Positions 22,619 through 30,708 are shown, numbered from the stretch's first letter. The stretch: 60,219 bases of DNA from an uncultured Clostridia bacterium (GCA_944328845.1 CALVHV010000002.1:1-60219), one strand, 5' to 3'. Notes: a model not told the origin generated them from the sequence alone. Translations and numbers: made by a program.

Positions 22619-22719
22619 CGGACAAAGCGCGCAAATGGGTCCCGCAAGTCCCGCGGGCAAAGTGCGCAAAGGGCGGGCCTCGTAAGTCCCGCGGACAAAG
22701 TGCGCAAAGGGCTTGCGCC
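22619..22719. repeat. Three degenerate 28-38-bp tandem repeats
   Basis: Copies at 22619-22653, 22654-22691 and 22692-22719 share CGGACAAAGTGCGCAAAGGG or a near variant; the first two end in AAGTCCCG. The last copy is truncated and runs into the -35 region of the glyoxalase promoter. Confidence 0.7.
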
Positions 22720-22741
22720 GTGTGTGCTTTTCTGTTATAAT
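22713..22741 (+). promoter_or_regulatory. Promoter of the glyoxalase-like gene
   Basis: TTGCGC (22713-22718), 17 bp, perfect TATAAT (22736-22741). Confidence 0.72.
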
Positions 22742-22774
22742 GGTGTCGGAATCAAAAAAGGAGGACAGACGGCC

Positions 22775-23140
22775 ATGCAGTTCAGGGCTGTACACGAAAA
22801 CTATAACGTCAGCGATCTGGAAGTGTCCCTGCGCTTTTATCGGGAAGCGCTGGGGCTGGAAGAGGTACGCAGGAAGCAGACGGACAAATTCACCATCGTT
22901 TTTCTCAAAAACGGGAACAGCGATTTCGAGCTGGAACTGACGCAGCTGAAAGATCATCCGCAGAAGTACGATCTCGGCGAGTGCGAATTTCACTTGGCGT
23001 TCAAGACGGACGATTATGAGGGCGCCCATAAAAAACACGCGGAGATGGGCTGCATCTGTTTCGAAAACGAAGGGATGGGCATTTATTTTATCGAGGACCC
23101 GGACGGGTACTGGATCGAGATCATTCCCGAAAAGAGATAA
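22775..23140 (+). CDS. VOC-family glyoxalase I (lactoylglutathione lyase-like)
   Basis: 121 aa, the size of a single vicinal-oxygen-chelate subunit. The betaalphabeta repeats open with AVHENYNVSDLEVSLRFYRE and end with EDPDGYWIEIIPE. The four metal-ligand positions of bacterial GloA are filled: the first His (AVHEN), Glu in FELELTQ, His in EFHLAF, and Glu in YWIEII. It probably removes methylglyoxal or a related thiol adduct; the thiol partner in Clostridia is uncertain. AGGAGG lies 10 nt before the ATG at 22775. Single gene between its own promoter and terminator. Confidence 0.83.
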   Translation: MQFRAVHENYNVSDLEVSLRFYREALGLEEVRRKQTDKFTIVFLKNGNSDFELELTQLKDHPQKYDLGECEFHLAFKTDDYEGAHKKHAEMGCICFENEGMGIYFIEDPDGYWIEIIPEKR

Positions 23141-23155
23141 TTTCTGCAGACAGAG

Positions 23156-23193
23156 AAAGGGGAGGAACGCCAAGAAGCGTTCCTCCCCTTTTT
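23156..23193 (+). terminator. Terminator of the glyoxalase-like gene
   Basis: AAAGGGGAGGAACGC (23156-23170) pairs perfectly with GCGTTCCTCCCCTTT (23177-23191), ending in T5. Confidence 0.88.
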
Positions 23194-23205
23194 GCAAAAG
23201 GGCGC

Positions 23206-23237
23206 AAAAAACCCGCCTTCGCAATGCCGAAGGCGGG
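23206..23237 (-). terminator. Terminator of argF
   Basis: CCCGCCTTC (23212-23220) pairs with GAAGGCGGG (23229-23237). On the minus strand it is followed by T6. Confidence 0.85.
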
Positions 23238-23250
23238 GGTAGGGGTCTCC

Positions 23251-24195
23251 TTATTGCCGAACAAGCAGGGCAAGCACCGCTTTGTTGAGGTGCAACCTGT
23301 TTTCCGCCTGCGTGTAGACGATGGACTGCGGTCCGTCCACGACGTCCTCGCTCACTTCTTCGCCGCGGTGTACGGGCATACAGTGCATGAACAGGGCGTC
23401 CGGCTTGGCTTTTGCCATCACTTCCTTGGTCACGCGGTAGCGGGAGAGCCTGCGTTTCTTTTCTTCGTCGTCCGTCTCGTTCATAGAGATGAACACGTCC
23501 GTATAGACGATGTCCGCGTCCTTCACGGCTTCGTCGATGTCGCCCGTGATGGTGATGTTGCTGTATTGCATGCCGCGCTCCACGACTTCGCGCGCGGGGC
23601 TGTACCCGCCCGGGCTGGCGATCGCCACGTCCATATTCACTTTGGAACCGCCGATGATCAGGGAGTTCGCCACATTGTTTCCGTCGCCGATGTAGGTGAG
23701 TTTCAGGTTGTCCAGCCTTCCCTTTGCTTCCCAGATAGTAAAGAGATCGGAAAGCACCTGCAGGGGATGCGAACCTTCCGAGATGCCGTTGATGACGGGG
23801 ATGGTGCAGTGGGAGACAAACTTCTCCATTTCCGCCTGTAAAAATCCGCGCAGAACGACGCAGGAAATGCCGTACCGTTCGAGCATGGCGGCGGTGTCTT
23901 TCATGCTTTCGCCGCGCGAAAGCTGCGTTTCCCGCTTGGGCAGGAAGAGAAAATCTCCGCCCAGCTGGCGGATGCCCAGTTCGAAGGCGATGCGGGTGCG
24001 GGTGGAAACGTTGTCGAACAGAAGGGCGACTGTCTTTCCTTTCAGCGCGTGCGAATTTTCTCCGACGAGGTAGCGCTTTTTGATCGCGCGCGCCGCGTAC
24101 AGGATCTCGAAGATCTCTTCGCCCGAAAGCTGAGAGAGGTCGAGCAGGTCGCGGTGGTTGAGTTTGTATTTCGGCAGATATTTGTTGATGTCCAT
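23251..24195 (-). CDS. argF: Ornithine carbamoyltransferase
   Basis: 314 aa, normal length. It makes citrulline from carbamoyl phosphate and ornithine. The carbamoyl-phosphate loop is STRTR (in NVSTRTRIAFE), the HPLQ motif follows in EGSHPLQVLSD, and the ornithine-side loop is HCMPVHRGEEV (HCLP in other members). No other arginine or arginine-deiminase genes are near, so biosynthetic or catabolic direction cannot be decided. The start ATG at 24195 has a weak AGAGAAGA ribosome-binding sequence. Single-gene unit. Confidence 0.93.
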   Translation of the reverse strand: MDINKYLPKYKLNHRDLLDLSQLSGEEIFEILYAARAIKKRYLVGENSHALKGKTVALLFDNVSTRTRIAFELGIRQLGGDFLFLPKRETQLSRGESMKDTAAMLERYGISCVVLRGFLQAEMEKFVSHCTIPVINGISEGSHPLQVLSDLFTIWEAKGRLDNLKLTYIGDGNNVANSLIIGGSKVNMDVAIASPGGYSPAREVVERGMQYSNITITGDIDEAVKDADIVYTDVFISMNETDDEEKKRRLSRYRVTKEVMAKAKPDALFMHCMPVHRGEEVSEDVVDGPQSIVYTQAENRLHLNKAVLALLVRQ

Positions 24196-24248
24196 TCTTC
24201 TCTTTTATAGCGCAAAAAAGCGCGCTCCTTTTTTCATTTCTTATCATT

Positions 24249-24277
24249 ATTATAACAAACGGCGCCGAAAAATTCAA
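24249..24277 (-). promoter_or_regulatory. Promoter of argF
   Basis: Minus strand: TTGAAT (24277-24272), 17 bp, TATAAT (24254-24249). No clear arginine box is visible. A short AGCGC/GCGCT hairpin lies in the leader. Confidence 0.72.
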
Positions 24278-24384
24278 CCCCCCGCCGCAAGTTTTTTTGC
24301 GGGGCGGGGAGAAAATGTACAGATTTGCAGGAAAAGTTGGGCAAAATTAACAGATTGCCGCCCATTATTTGTAATGTTTGCCCA

Positions 24385-24413
24385 TTGCCTTTTTTCTTCG
24401 GATGTTGTAAAAT
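24385..24413 (+). promoter_or_regulatory. Promoter of the sugar ABC ATPase gene
   Basis: TTGCCT (24385-24390), 17 bp, TAAAAT (24408-24413). Confidence 0.65.
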
Positions 24414-24452
24414 AGATATGATATTAAAATTATATCTCAGGGAGGAAATTCA

Positions 24453-25853
24453 ATGGCAAGCCTTTTGCTGAAAGGGATCTATAAGGTTTATCCGTCCGGT
24501 GTTACCGCCGTTACGGATTTCAATCTGGACATCAAAGATAAAGAATTTATCGTCTTCGTCGGACCTTCCGGCTGCGGTAAATCCACCACGCTGCGTATGA
24601 TCGCCGGCCTGGAGGAGATCTCCAAGGGCGAACTGTACATCGACGGCAAACTCGTCAACGACGTTGTCCCGAAGGACCGCGATATCGCGATGGTGTTCCA
24701 GAACTACGCTCTGTACCCGCACATGACCGTGTACGACAACATGGCGTTCGGTCTCAAACTCCGCAAAGTGCCCAAGCAGATCATTGACGAGCGCGTCAAA
24801 GAGGCTGCTGCTATCCTCGGTATCACCGATTACCTTACGCGTAAGCCGAAGGCTCTGTCCGGCGGTCAGCGTCAGCGTGTTGCTCTCGGCCGTGCTATTG
24901 TCCGCGAACCGAAAGTCTTCCTGCTCGACGAACCTCTGTCCAACCTCGATGCAAAGCTCCGCGCTCAGATGAGAACGGAGATCTCCAAACTGCATGCCCG
25001 TCTCGCTACCACCTTCATCTACGTCACGCACGACCAGATCGAGGCTATGACGATGGGTACCCGCATCGTCGTCATGAAGGACGGCTTCATGCAGCAGGTG
25101 GATACGCCTCAGAACCTGTACGACTATCCTATCAACCTGTTCGTTGCAGGCTTCATCGGCACGCCGCAGATGAACTTCTTCCCCGCAACCCTCACGCAGG
25201 AAAAGGGCAAGGTGTACGTCGAATTCGTCAACAGCAAGATCCTCCTGCCCAAGACGGTGCAGGCGCGTATCCGCAACATTGAAGAGTATGTCAATACGGG
25301 CAAACCCATCACGTTGGGTGTCCGTCCCGAAGATATCCACGAAGAAGAGAGCTTTATTGCCGCTTCTCCCGACACCGTCATCAAGGCGTTTGTCGAAGTC
25401 GTCGAAAAGCTCGGCGCAGAGACGCTCATCTACTGCAAGCTCGACTTCAAGGAAGGCGAAGAAGCCAATTCCGTCATCGGCGATTCTTCCAACATGATCG
25501 CCAAGATCGACAGCCGTTCCGTCATTTCCCGCGGTGAAGTGACCGAGCTCGCTATCGACGCTCGCCACATCCACATCTTCGACGGCGCTACGGAAATGTC
25601 CCTGCTGACCCGTGACGAAGGGTATGAGATCACGCCCGAAAACGAAGCTTCTTCCGCGTTCGTTCCTCTGACCCCGCAGGAAATGCAGGCGATCATCGAG
25701 AAGAACAGGGTCGTCACCAAGGAAGAGAAGGCTGCTATGCGCCGCGAAGCCCGCGCTGCCGCAAGAAAGGAAAAGGCAGAAGCCAAAGCCGCAGCGGCTG
25801 CACAGGAAGAATCGGCAGAAGAGTCTCAGGAAGAACCCAAAGACAACGAATAA
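24453..25853 (+). CDS. ugpC: Sugar ABC transporter ATP-binding protein (UgpC/MsmK/MalK type)
   Basis: 466 aa, about 90 longer than usual. Walker A GPSGCGKST (37-45), signature LSGGQRQRVALGRA, Walker B VFLLDEPLSNLDAK and a C-terminal MalK-type regulatory domain. It energises carbohydrate import. No permease or binding protein is nearby and it has its own promoter and terminator, so it likely serves several transporters, as MsmK does. Codon choice differs from neighbours, favouring codons such as GCT and CGT, as in a highly expressed gene. The last ~50 residues form a Lys/Ala/Glu-rich tail (KEEKAAMRREARAAARKEKA) of unknown role. AGGGAGGA precedes the ATG. Confidence 0.9.
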   Translation: MASLLLKGIYKVYPSGVTAVTDFNLDIKDKEFIVFVGPSGCGKSTTLRMIAGLEEISKGELYIDGKLVNDVVPKDRDIAMVFQNYALYPHMTVYDNMAFGLKLRKVPKQIIDERVKEAAAILGITDYLTRKPKALSGGQRQRVALGRAIVREPKVFLLDEPLSNLDAKLRAQMRTEISKLHARLATTFIYVTHDQIEAMTMGTRIVVMKDGFMQQVDTPQNLYDYPINLFVAGFIGTPQMNFFPATLTQEKGKVYVEFVNSKILLPKTVQARIRNIEEYVNTGKPITLGVRPEDIHEEESFIAASPDTVIKAFVEVVEKLGAETLIYCKLDFKEGEEANSVIGDSSNMIAKIDSRSVISRGEVTELAIDARHIHIFDGATEMSLLTRDEGYEITPENEASSAFVPLTPQEMQAIIEKNRVVTKEEKAAMRREARAAARKEKAEAKAAAAAQEESAEESQEEPKDNE

Positions 25854-25867
25854 GTTTTCTTGTAAAA

Positions 25868-25905
25868 CGCAAAAAGCTCCCCGTTTCGGGGAGCTTTTTT
25901 TTGCG
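25868..25905 (+). terminator. Terminator of the sugar ABC ATPase gene
   Basis: AAAAAGCTCCCC with GGGGAGCTTTTT around a GTTTC loop, followed by a T-run. Outer CGC/GCG bases also pair. Confidence 0.9.
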
Positions 25906-25927
25906 TTTGATCGAAATGGTGTCCTGA

Positions 25928-26002
25928 TTCGGGGCTTTTGCTTTTGTTTGCAATAACGTTTTCGTTTCGGGGTTTTTGCTTTTGTTCGCAATGGCGTTTC
26001 CG
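25928..26002. repeat. Two-copy 37-bp direct repeat
   Basis: Copies at 25928-25964 and 25966-26002 share TTCGGGG, TTTTGCTTTTGTT and GCAAT blocks, differing at about five positions. They lie in the 380-bp gap between the ATPase terminator and the next gene. The remainder (26003-26235) shows only a TGGTATAAT -10 box (box at 26147-26152) about 80 nt before the next ATG. Confidence 0.65.
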
Positions 26003-26235
26003 TTTTGGCGAACTTTTAAGGGAATTTTCCCGTTTTGTAGCTCACCGTTTGGCAGACGAGACCGCAAAGCGGGGCGGTACGCCGCCGCTTTGCGGCAGGG
26101 GTACAGAATATTATTAAAAGAGGCTTTCTTTTTGCAAAAAGATATGGTATAATCGAAAAAAAGACGCTCTTTGCCGTTCGTACGGTGCACTTTTGCCGTG
26201 CGTGTGCGGCAAAAAAGTTCGCAAAGGAGGGAGAT

Positions 26236-27348
26236 ATGACGGAATCGATCGTTGTCCTTGTGCTGCTCGTCGTGCTTTTTCCCGCCGTGTATGTCCTGTT
26301 CGATCGCGCGCGCAAGAGGGAGGAAAAACGCCTTACTCCGCAAAACGATCTGAAGATCAAAAACACAAAGCTGATCGCCGGCATTATGATCGGTTTTACA
26401 TGCGTCATTATTGCGGCAATGATCGGCGTAGTCGTCGGCTATCTGCTGGACGATTCCATGCCGAAAAATATCTTTTTTCTGATCGAGGGGATCTTGCTGT
26501 TCTTTGCACTGCTGGGTGCATTGGGGGTGTGTGCAGCCCGCGGAGAATACATTATCGTGGCGGGAGAGGAGATCTTTATCAAAAGGCTTTTCTGTAAGGT
26601 CAAAAAAGTTTCTTTTCGGGAGATCGCCTTTTTTTCGATGCATCCGGTGGCGCTCGGCGGAATCGTCTGTTACGACAAGGCGGGCGTGGCGATGTTTACC
26701 GTGCCGCAGATGATGGTGGGGGTGGAAGCATTTGCCAGTCTGCTGGCGCAGAGACAGATAGAATTTTTGCCCGTTCCTTTTCCGGAAGAGAGGTTTCGGC
26801 AACTTCCGCGCTATAATCTGTATAAGAAGAAGCAAAAGGCGATGTCCGTCTTTGCTTCTTTCGCCGTTTGCGCCGCTTGTTTTCTTTTTCTTGCCCTGTT
26901 GATTTTACCTCTGCTGTCCCGTTGGGAGTTTTACAACCTGCCCGCGGAGGGATACGTGGAAGAGTTCGAGATCGACGAAGACACCATCACCTTGCATCTG
27001 CAGGGGGACGAGCGCGTATACTGGCTGAGCAACATCGTCTATCCCAAGCTGGACAAGACCTTTCTGGATAAACTGGAGAAGGGGATCTACGTTCACCTGC
27101 AAATCGCTCATACAGACAGCAGGGACAGGCAGGTCCTTTCGGGGATAGAGTATTACGGCAGGGAGTACCTGACCCCGCAGGATGCGCAAGACGCGGAATA
27201 CGCCAATTACAGATTCGGCCGTGTGCTTGCATTCGTATTTCTCGGGTTGGGGTGCGTTTTGTCCGTCTTTTCCGTATGGGCGTGGGTGCGCTGGAGGCGC
27301 TGCGTCGCGGTATACAAGGCTTCGGAATGGGCCGAAGGCGCAAAATGA
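26236..27348 (+). CDS. Hypothetical multi-pass membrane protein
   Basis: 370 aa from the ATG at 26236, with AAAGGAGGGAG just upstream. Hydrophobic segments lie at about residues 5-23, 47-70, 80-100, 205-230 and 335-360. Between them are two cytoplasmic or surface stretches rich in beta strands; that at 100-200 resembles the PH-like domains often found in small bacterial membrane proteins. No enzyme motif. It stands alone, followed by a strong terminator. Function unknown. Confidence 0.7.
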   Translation: MTESIVVLVLLVVLFPAVYVLFDRARKREEKRLTPQNDLKIKNTKLIAGIMIGFTCVIIAAMIGVVVGYLLDDSMPKNIFFLIEGILLFFALLGALGVCAARGEYIIVAGEEIFIKRLFCKVKKVSFREIAFFSMHPVALGGIVCYDKAGVAMFTVPQMMVGVEAFASLLAQRQIEFLPVPFPEERFRQLPRYNLYKKKQKAMSVFASFAVCAACFLFLALLILPLLSRWEFYNLPAEGYVEEFEIDEDTITLHLQGDERVYWLSNIVYPKLDKTFLDKLEKGIYVHLQIAHTDSRDRQVLSGIEYYGREYLTPQDAQDAEYANYRFGRVLAFVFLGLGCVLSVFSVWAWVRWRRCVAVYKASEWAEGAK

Positions 27349-27410
27349 CGGGCACAGCCCTTTCGTTCTTTTTGTTTTTCCGATCAAAGTTTTATTTTTT
27401 CCGATACAGA

Positions 27411-27448
27411 AACAGCACCGCCAAAATGCGGTGCTGTTTGGGTTTTTT
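27411..27448 (+). terminator. Terminator after the membrane protein gene
   Basis: AACAGCACCGC (27411-27421) pairs perfectly with GCGGTGCTGTT (27428-27438), then TGGG and T6. Confidence 0.8.
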
Positions 27449-27521
27449 AACTTGTACACATCAGAATGTCTTTCCTGCCGTCAGGGTGCAAGCCGCGGAA
27501 CGGTTGCCCGCCCTGCTGAGG

Positions 27522-28745
27522 TTAATCTCCCGCCTTGAAATTGTAGACAGGACGGATGATCTTCTGCACGGCCGCCGTGGGCTCGAGGTTGGCGAGGATC
27601 TCGTCCATGTCTTTGTACGCCATCGGGCATTCGTCCAGCGTATCCGCACCGACGGAAGTGGTGTAGATTCCCTGCATCTCGCGCGCATAGTCCTCCACAG
27701 AAAAGAGTTCGCGTGCTTTTGCACGGGAGAAGCGGCGTCCCGCGCCGTGCGGCGCCGAACAGTTCCAGTCTTCGTTTCCCTTGCCTGTGCAGAGCAGGCT
27801 CCCGTCGCGCATGTTGATGGGAATGAGCAAGGTCTCGCCCTTCTTTGCGGAAACGGCGCCTTTGCGGATGATGTTGCTGTCGTGATCGATGTAGTTGTGC
27901 ACCGTCTCGAACGTCTCAAATTCTGCCGCGTCGGCGCCCAGCCAATGGCGGAGCAGGACTTCGGCGATGCGTTCGCGGTTGCGGCGCGCAAACTGCTGGC
28001 AGATGCGCATATCTTCCAGATAATCGTCCCGATACTGTCCCGTCAGGTGGCAGAGTTCGGGCGGAAAATCGGGGGCATGAGACGCAAACTCCGCTTCGAG
28101 GGCGGCAAGCGCGCCCTGGATCTCCTGTCTGCGCCCTTCCTCTTTGTAGCGCGCGATCAGCTCTCTGCGTGCGTCAAACAGTTCTTTTTTGCCGCTGCAA
28201 AGATCTACGGCCAGCTGCTGGTGCGCTTCCGCCACCTGTTTGCCGAGGTTGCGGCTGCCCGTATGGATAATGAGGTAAAAGTTTCCGTCGTCGTCCTTGT
28301 CCGCCTCGATAAAGTGGTTGCCGCCGCCCAGCGTGCCGAGGCTGCGCTCGAGTCGGCCGCTGTTTTTCAGGTCGCGGTAGCAATGCAGCTTTTGCAGGTC
28401 GGGAAAGCGCTCGGGGCGCCCTTCGTGTACGTTCATGCCCGCGGGGACAAAGCGGCGCACGGTCTCGTCCAGTTTTTCGAAATCGAAGTTTCCCTTGCCG
28501 AGCAGAACGGTGCGCATCCCGCAGCCGATGTCCACGCCAACAATGTTGGGTATGACGGCACCGCGGATATCGGCGGTAAAGCCGATCACGCAGCCCGTGC
28601 CCGCGTGCACATCGGGCATCACGCGCACCTTTGCACCCTCCGCAAAGGGCAGATCGCACAGTGCGCCGATCTGCGCGAGGGCGGTCTCTTCGGCGGTGTC
28701 GGTAAATATTTTTGCGGAAGTGTATTTCCCGCGGATCTCGATCAT
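27522..28745 (-). CDS. rtcB: RNA ligase RtcB (3'-phosphate/5'-OH)
   Basis: 407 aa. RtcB joins RNA 2',3'-cyclic phosphate or 3'-phosphate ends to 5'-OH ends using GTP and Mn. Motifs: PDVHAG (44-49), metal cysteine C75 in DIGCGM, GTLGGGNHFIE, HTGSRNLG, and the guanylylated histidine in SAPHGAGR. The ATG overlaps the slipin stop by 4 nt. It serves RNA repair rather than tRNA splicing in bacteria. No archease or RtcA is in the window. Confidence 0.94.
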   Translation of the reverse strand: MIEIRGKYTSAKIFTDTAEETALAQIGALCDLPFAEGAKVRVMPDVHAGTGCVIGFTADIRGAVIPNIVGVDIGCGMRTVLLGKGNFDFEKLDETVRRFVPAGMNVHEGRPERFPDLQKLHCYRDLKNSGRLERSLGTLGGGNHFIEADKDDDGNFYLIIHTGSRNLGKQVAEAHQQLAVDLCSGKKELFDARRELIARYKEEGRRQEIQGALAALEAEFASHAPDFPPELCHLTGQYRDDYLEDMRICQQFARRNRERIAEVLLRHWLGADAAEFETFETVHNYIDHDSNIIRKGAVSAKKGETLLIPINMRDGSLLCTGKGNEDWNCSAPHGAGRRFSRAKARELFSVEDYAREMQGIYTTSVGADTLDECPMAYKDMDEILANLEPTAAVQKIIRPVYNFKAGD

Positions 28746-29839
28746 GTTTTGCCTCCATTGCGCAGGTGCAGGATCTCCTGCAGCTGGCCGACAATGTCGC
28801 CGCCCGAGAGGGAGATGCTGCCCACGCGCTCGCAGATCTTTTCGACGTATTCCAGCTCTTTAAGCTTGTAAAGGGTAGGGTTTTCCTCCATGAGCCGCGC
28901 CGTGTTGAGCAGGGAACGGGTGGAAGCCACCTCCTCGCGGCGGGTCACCACGTTTGCCTGCGCGCGCTTTTCGGCAACGAGCACGGTGTTCATGATGTCG
29001 CGGATCTCGCCGGGCAGGATGATGTCTTTCACGCCCGCCTCGCAGATCTCGGCATACAGCCCCGCCGCGTTCTGTTCGAGCTTTTCGCGCACGCAGGCGC
29101 ACAGTTCGTCTTTCTTTTCCAGCAGTTCGTCCAGCGTATAGGTGCCCGCCGCGGCACGCAGGGCAAGCTGCGCCGCCGTGTACAGCAGGGAACGCACGTC
29201 CGAAGCGTCTTCCGCGCGTTCGGCGTCCGTCAGACGGTAACAGAAGGTAAAGTTGATGCGCACGCCCACCTTGTCGCGCGTGAGGATCTCCTGTCCGTTC
29301 ACTTCCACGATCTGCGGGCGCAGGCAAAAGGTCTTTACGCCGATCTGCGTACCGTTTGCCCAAAACAGGTATTTGCCGGGCTCGAGCATGCGCACGAACT
29401 TGTTGTCGAAGTACAGTTTTCCCGCTTCGCCGTCCTTGACATCCGCACGCACGAGCAGGAAAGGCGCCCACTTTTCCACAAAGGAAAGGGGAACATCCGC
29501 CGCGATCTCGGGTCGGGAAGTATCGAAACGGAGAAAGGAGCCGCCCTTTTTCCAGAACAGGTGCTCGCCCGCGGGCACCACGGCGTCGAACGCTCCGTCC
29601 TGCAGGCGGATGACCGCCTGCTGCGGCGTGACGACTACGCGCTCCGTCTGTTCGCACAGGACAGGGTCGGAGAGCAGGGTGTCTGCGTCCGCGTGGGCGG
29701 AAACAAGTTCGCCCGCCGCGCGCACGACTTCTATTTCTCCGCGGCGGGGGACGCGATACGTCCCCGCACCGAGGCACTTAACAAATTTGCCCTTGACAAA
29801 GAGCAGGCCGCGTTCGTTTTCGTGGATCATCGTTTTCAT
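28742..29839 (-). CDS. SPFH/band-7 (slipin-like) protein
   Basis: 365 aa. An N-terminal part with repeated beta-rich modules (HENERGLLFVKGKFVKCLG, then KLYFDNKFVRMLEPGKYLFW) precedes an SPFH core with IVEVNGQEILTRDKVGVRIN and a helical stalk ending near residue 320 (VAEKRAQANVVTRREEVAST). It lacks the hydrophobic N-terminal hairpin of many slipins, so membrane contact is uncertain. AGAGGTGA precedes the ATG. It is cotranscribed with rtcB, a pairing known in bacterial RNA-repair loci; its biochemical role there is not established. Confidence 0.85.
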   Translation of the reverse strand: MKTMIHENERGLLFVKGKFVKCLGAGTYRVPRRGEIEVVRAAGELVSAHADADTLLSDPVLCEQTERVVVTPQQAVIRLQDGAFDAVVPAGEHLFWKKGGSFLRFDTSRPEIAADVPLSFVEKWAPFLLVRADVKDGEAGKLYFDNKFVRMLEPGKYLFWANGTQIGVKTFCLRPQIVEVNGQEILTRDKVGVRINFTFCYRLTDAERAEDASDVRSLLYTAAQLALRAAAGTYTLDELLEKKDELCACVREKLEQNAAGLYAEICEAGVKDIILPGEIRDIMNTVLVAEKRAQANVVTRREEVASTRSLLNTARLMEENPTLYKLKELEYVEKICERVGSISLSGGDIVGQLQEILHLRNGGKT

Positions 29840-30144
29840 ATTTTTTCACCTCTTACAATGGATTTTTTCAAAACAAACGGATCGCGCGGGCGGCGCGGCA
29901 AAACCGTTGAGCAACGCCTCGCGGCGGCGGGGGCTGAAAGCCGCGGCGCACCGTCCGTCGTTGCGGTATCCCGATTTTGGCAGGGCGTTCGCCCCCGTTG
30001 CGTTTTTCGCTCTTTCCGCCGCAGCGGAAGGAACGGAAAACGCGTGATCCGTTTCTTCGGTCAACTCCGACCAAGGGGTCCGCATCAAGCCGCAGACAGA
30101 AATGCTTTTACGCATTACACTACTATCTCATGTAAGGAGATCTG
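29840..30144 (-). other. Long leader of the slipin-rtcB operon without credible gene
   Basis: This stretch between the tRNA-like element and slipin contains an open 89-codon frame (29846-30115, minus) with no ribosome-binding site and an odd composition, so it is not called as a gene. No closer promoter is visible; the nearest -10 box on this strand is the TATAAT at 30300-30295. A long structured leader is therefore likely. Confidence 0.4.
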
Positions 30145-30293
30145 CCAAACCACGGCAAAGCAAAGGAGTCGAACCTTTGTAGCGGAAAGCCGCGCATTTG
30201 CGCTTTCCCGGCAACGATCCCGGCATACGCTTCGGCATAGCCCCGCGCACCGCGGCGCCGCTGCAGGCGCCCGCGCTGGTCACGTTACGTTGT
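30145..30293 (-). ncRNA. Candidate tRNA-like RNA element upstream of slipin-rtcB
   Basis: On the minus strand a perfect T-arm occurs: AAAGG, loop TTCGACT, CCTTT (30178-30162). The seven bases after it (GCTTTGC) can pair with GGAAAGC (30208-30202) at 6 of 7 positions, like an acceptor stem. GGAAAGC can instead pair fully with GCTTTCC (30190-30184), so two folds compete. No anticodon arm or CCA is present, so it is not a working tRNA. A TATAAT lies at 30300-30295. Such tRNA mimicry recalls YrlA-type Y RNAs of bacterial RNA-repair operons, but the assignment is tentative. Confidence 0.35.
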
Positions 30294-30457
30294 CATTATA
30301 TGGCAAAAAAATATAAAAATCACGGAAAAAAAGTTGCGAGATCGTTTGTTTTTCCTTTTTTTGGGGAAGAAAGGTTCTTTTTTCGAGTGCAAGAGGAGAA
30401 AAGAGCGTTGCGGCGCGCGGCGCCCCGTGCCCGCAGGGACGCGCCGATGCACCCTAT

Positions 30458-30476
30458 GTCCGCAACAATTTGCGGA
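30458..30476. repeat. Short perfect inverted repeat
   Basis: GTCCGCAA (30458-30465), CAA, TTGCGGAC (30469-30476). No T-run follows. Confidence 0.5.
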
Positions 30477-30506
30477 CACAGCGGACTGTCCCGCGGGAAA
30501 CACGGC

Positions 30507-30624
30507 AAACCCGCCCGCGCCGCGGCAGAAAGCAGGGAAAAGCTGTCTGTCGGAGATGGGGTCAAAGCCGCCCGCGCCGCCGCAGAGAGCGGGGCAATGC
30601 CGCCTGTCGGCGGGAAAGGGAGTC
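30507..30624. repeat. Two-copy 57-61-bp direct repeat
   Basis: Copies at 30507-30563 and 30564-30624 align along their length around CCGCCCGCGCCG, GCAGA, AGC, GGGG and CTGTCGG blocks, each ending GTC. They lie upstream of the two-component promoter. No coding potential is credible. Confidence 0.6.
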
Positions 30625-30677
30625 TCGGGCAGGGCGGCGGGAGCAAAAAAAGATTTTTACAAAATCCTTACAATTTC

Positions 30678-30708
30678 CTGACAATTAACTGATTGGATAT
30701 GATATAAT
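30678..30708 (+). promoter_or_regulatory. Promoter of the two-component operon
   Basis: CTGACA (30678-30683), a long 19-bp spacer, and TATAAT (30703-30708) with an upstream TGA giving an extended -10. AT-rich DNA precedes it. Confidence 0.55.

Noticed and set aside
22431-22685. 84-codon frame starting inside the small RNA
   Set aside because: The ATG touches the -10 box, there is no ribosome-binding site, and the frame runs through a terminator hairpin.
22619-22719. Possible CRISPR array in the tandem repeats
   Set aside because: Units are contiguous and degenerate without unique spacers, and no cas genes are in the window.
24236-24260. Arginine-repressor box before argF
   Set aside because: The AT-rich stretch matches a -10 box; no paired TGAATA-type operator arms were found.
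29846-30115. 89-codon minus-strand frame upstream of slipin
   Set aside because: No ribosome-binding site and no credible composition; treated as leader. It could belong to a genomic repeat family, testable by BLASTn.
30145-30293. Calling a functional tRNA from the T-arm
   Set aside because: No anticodon arm, D arm or CCA fits a cloverleaf; only the T-arm and a near acceptor stem are seen.
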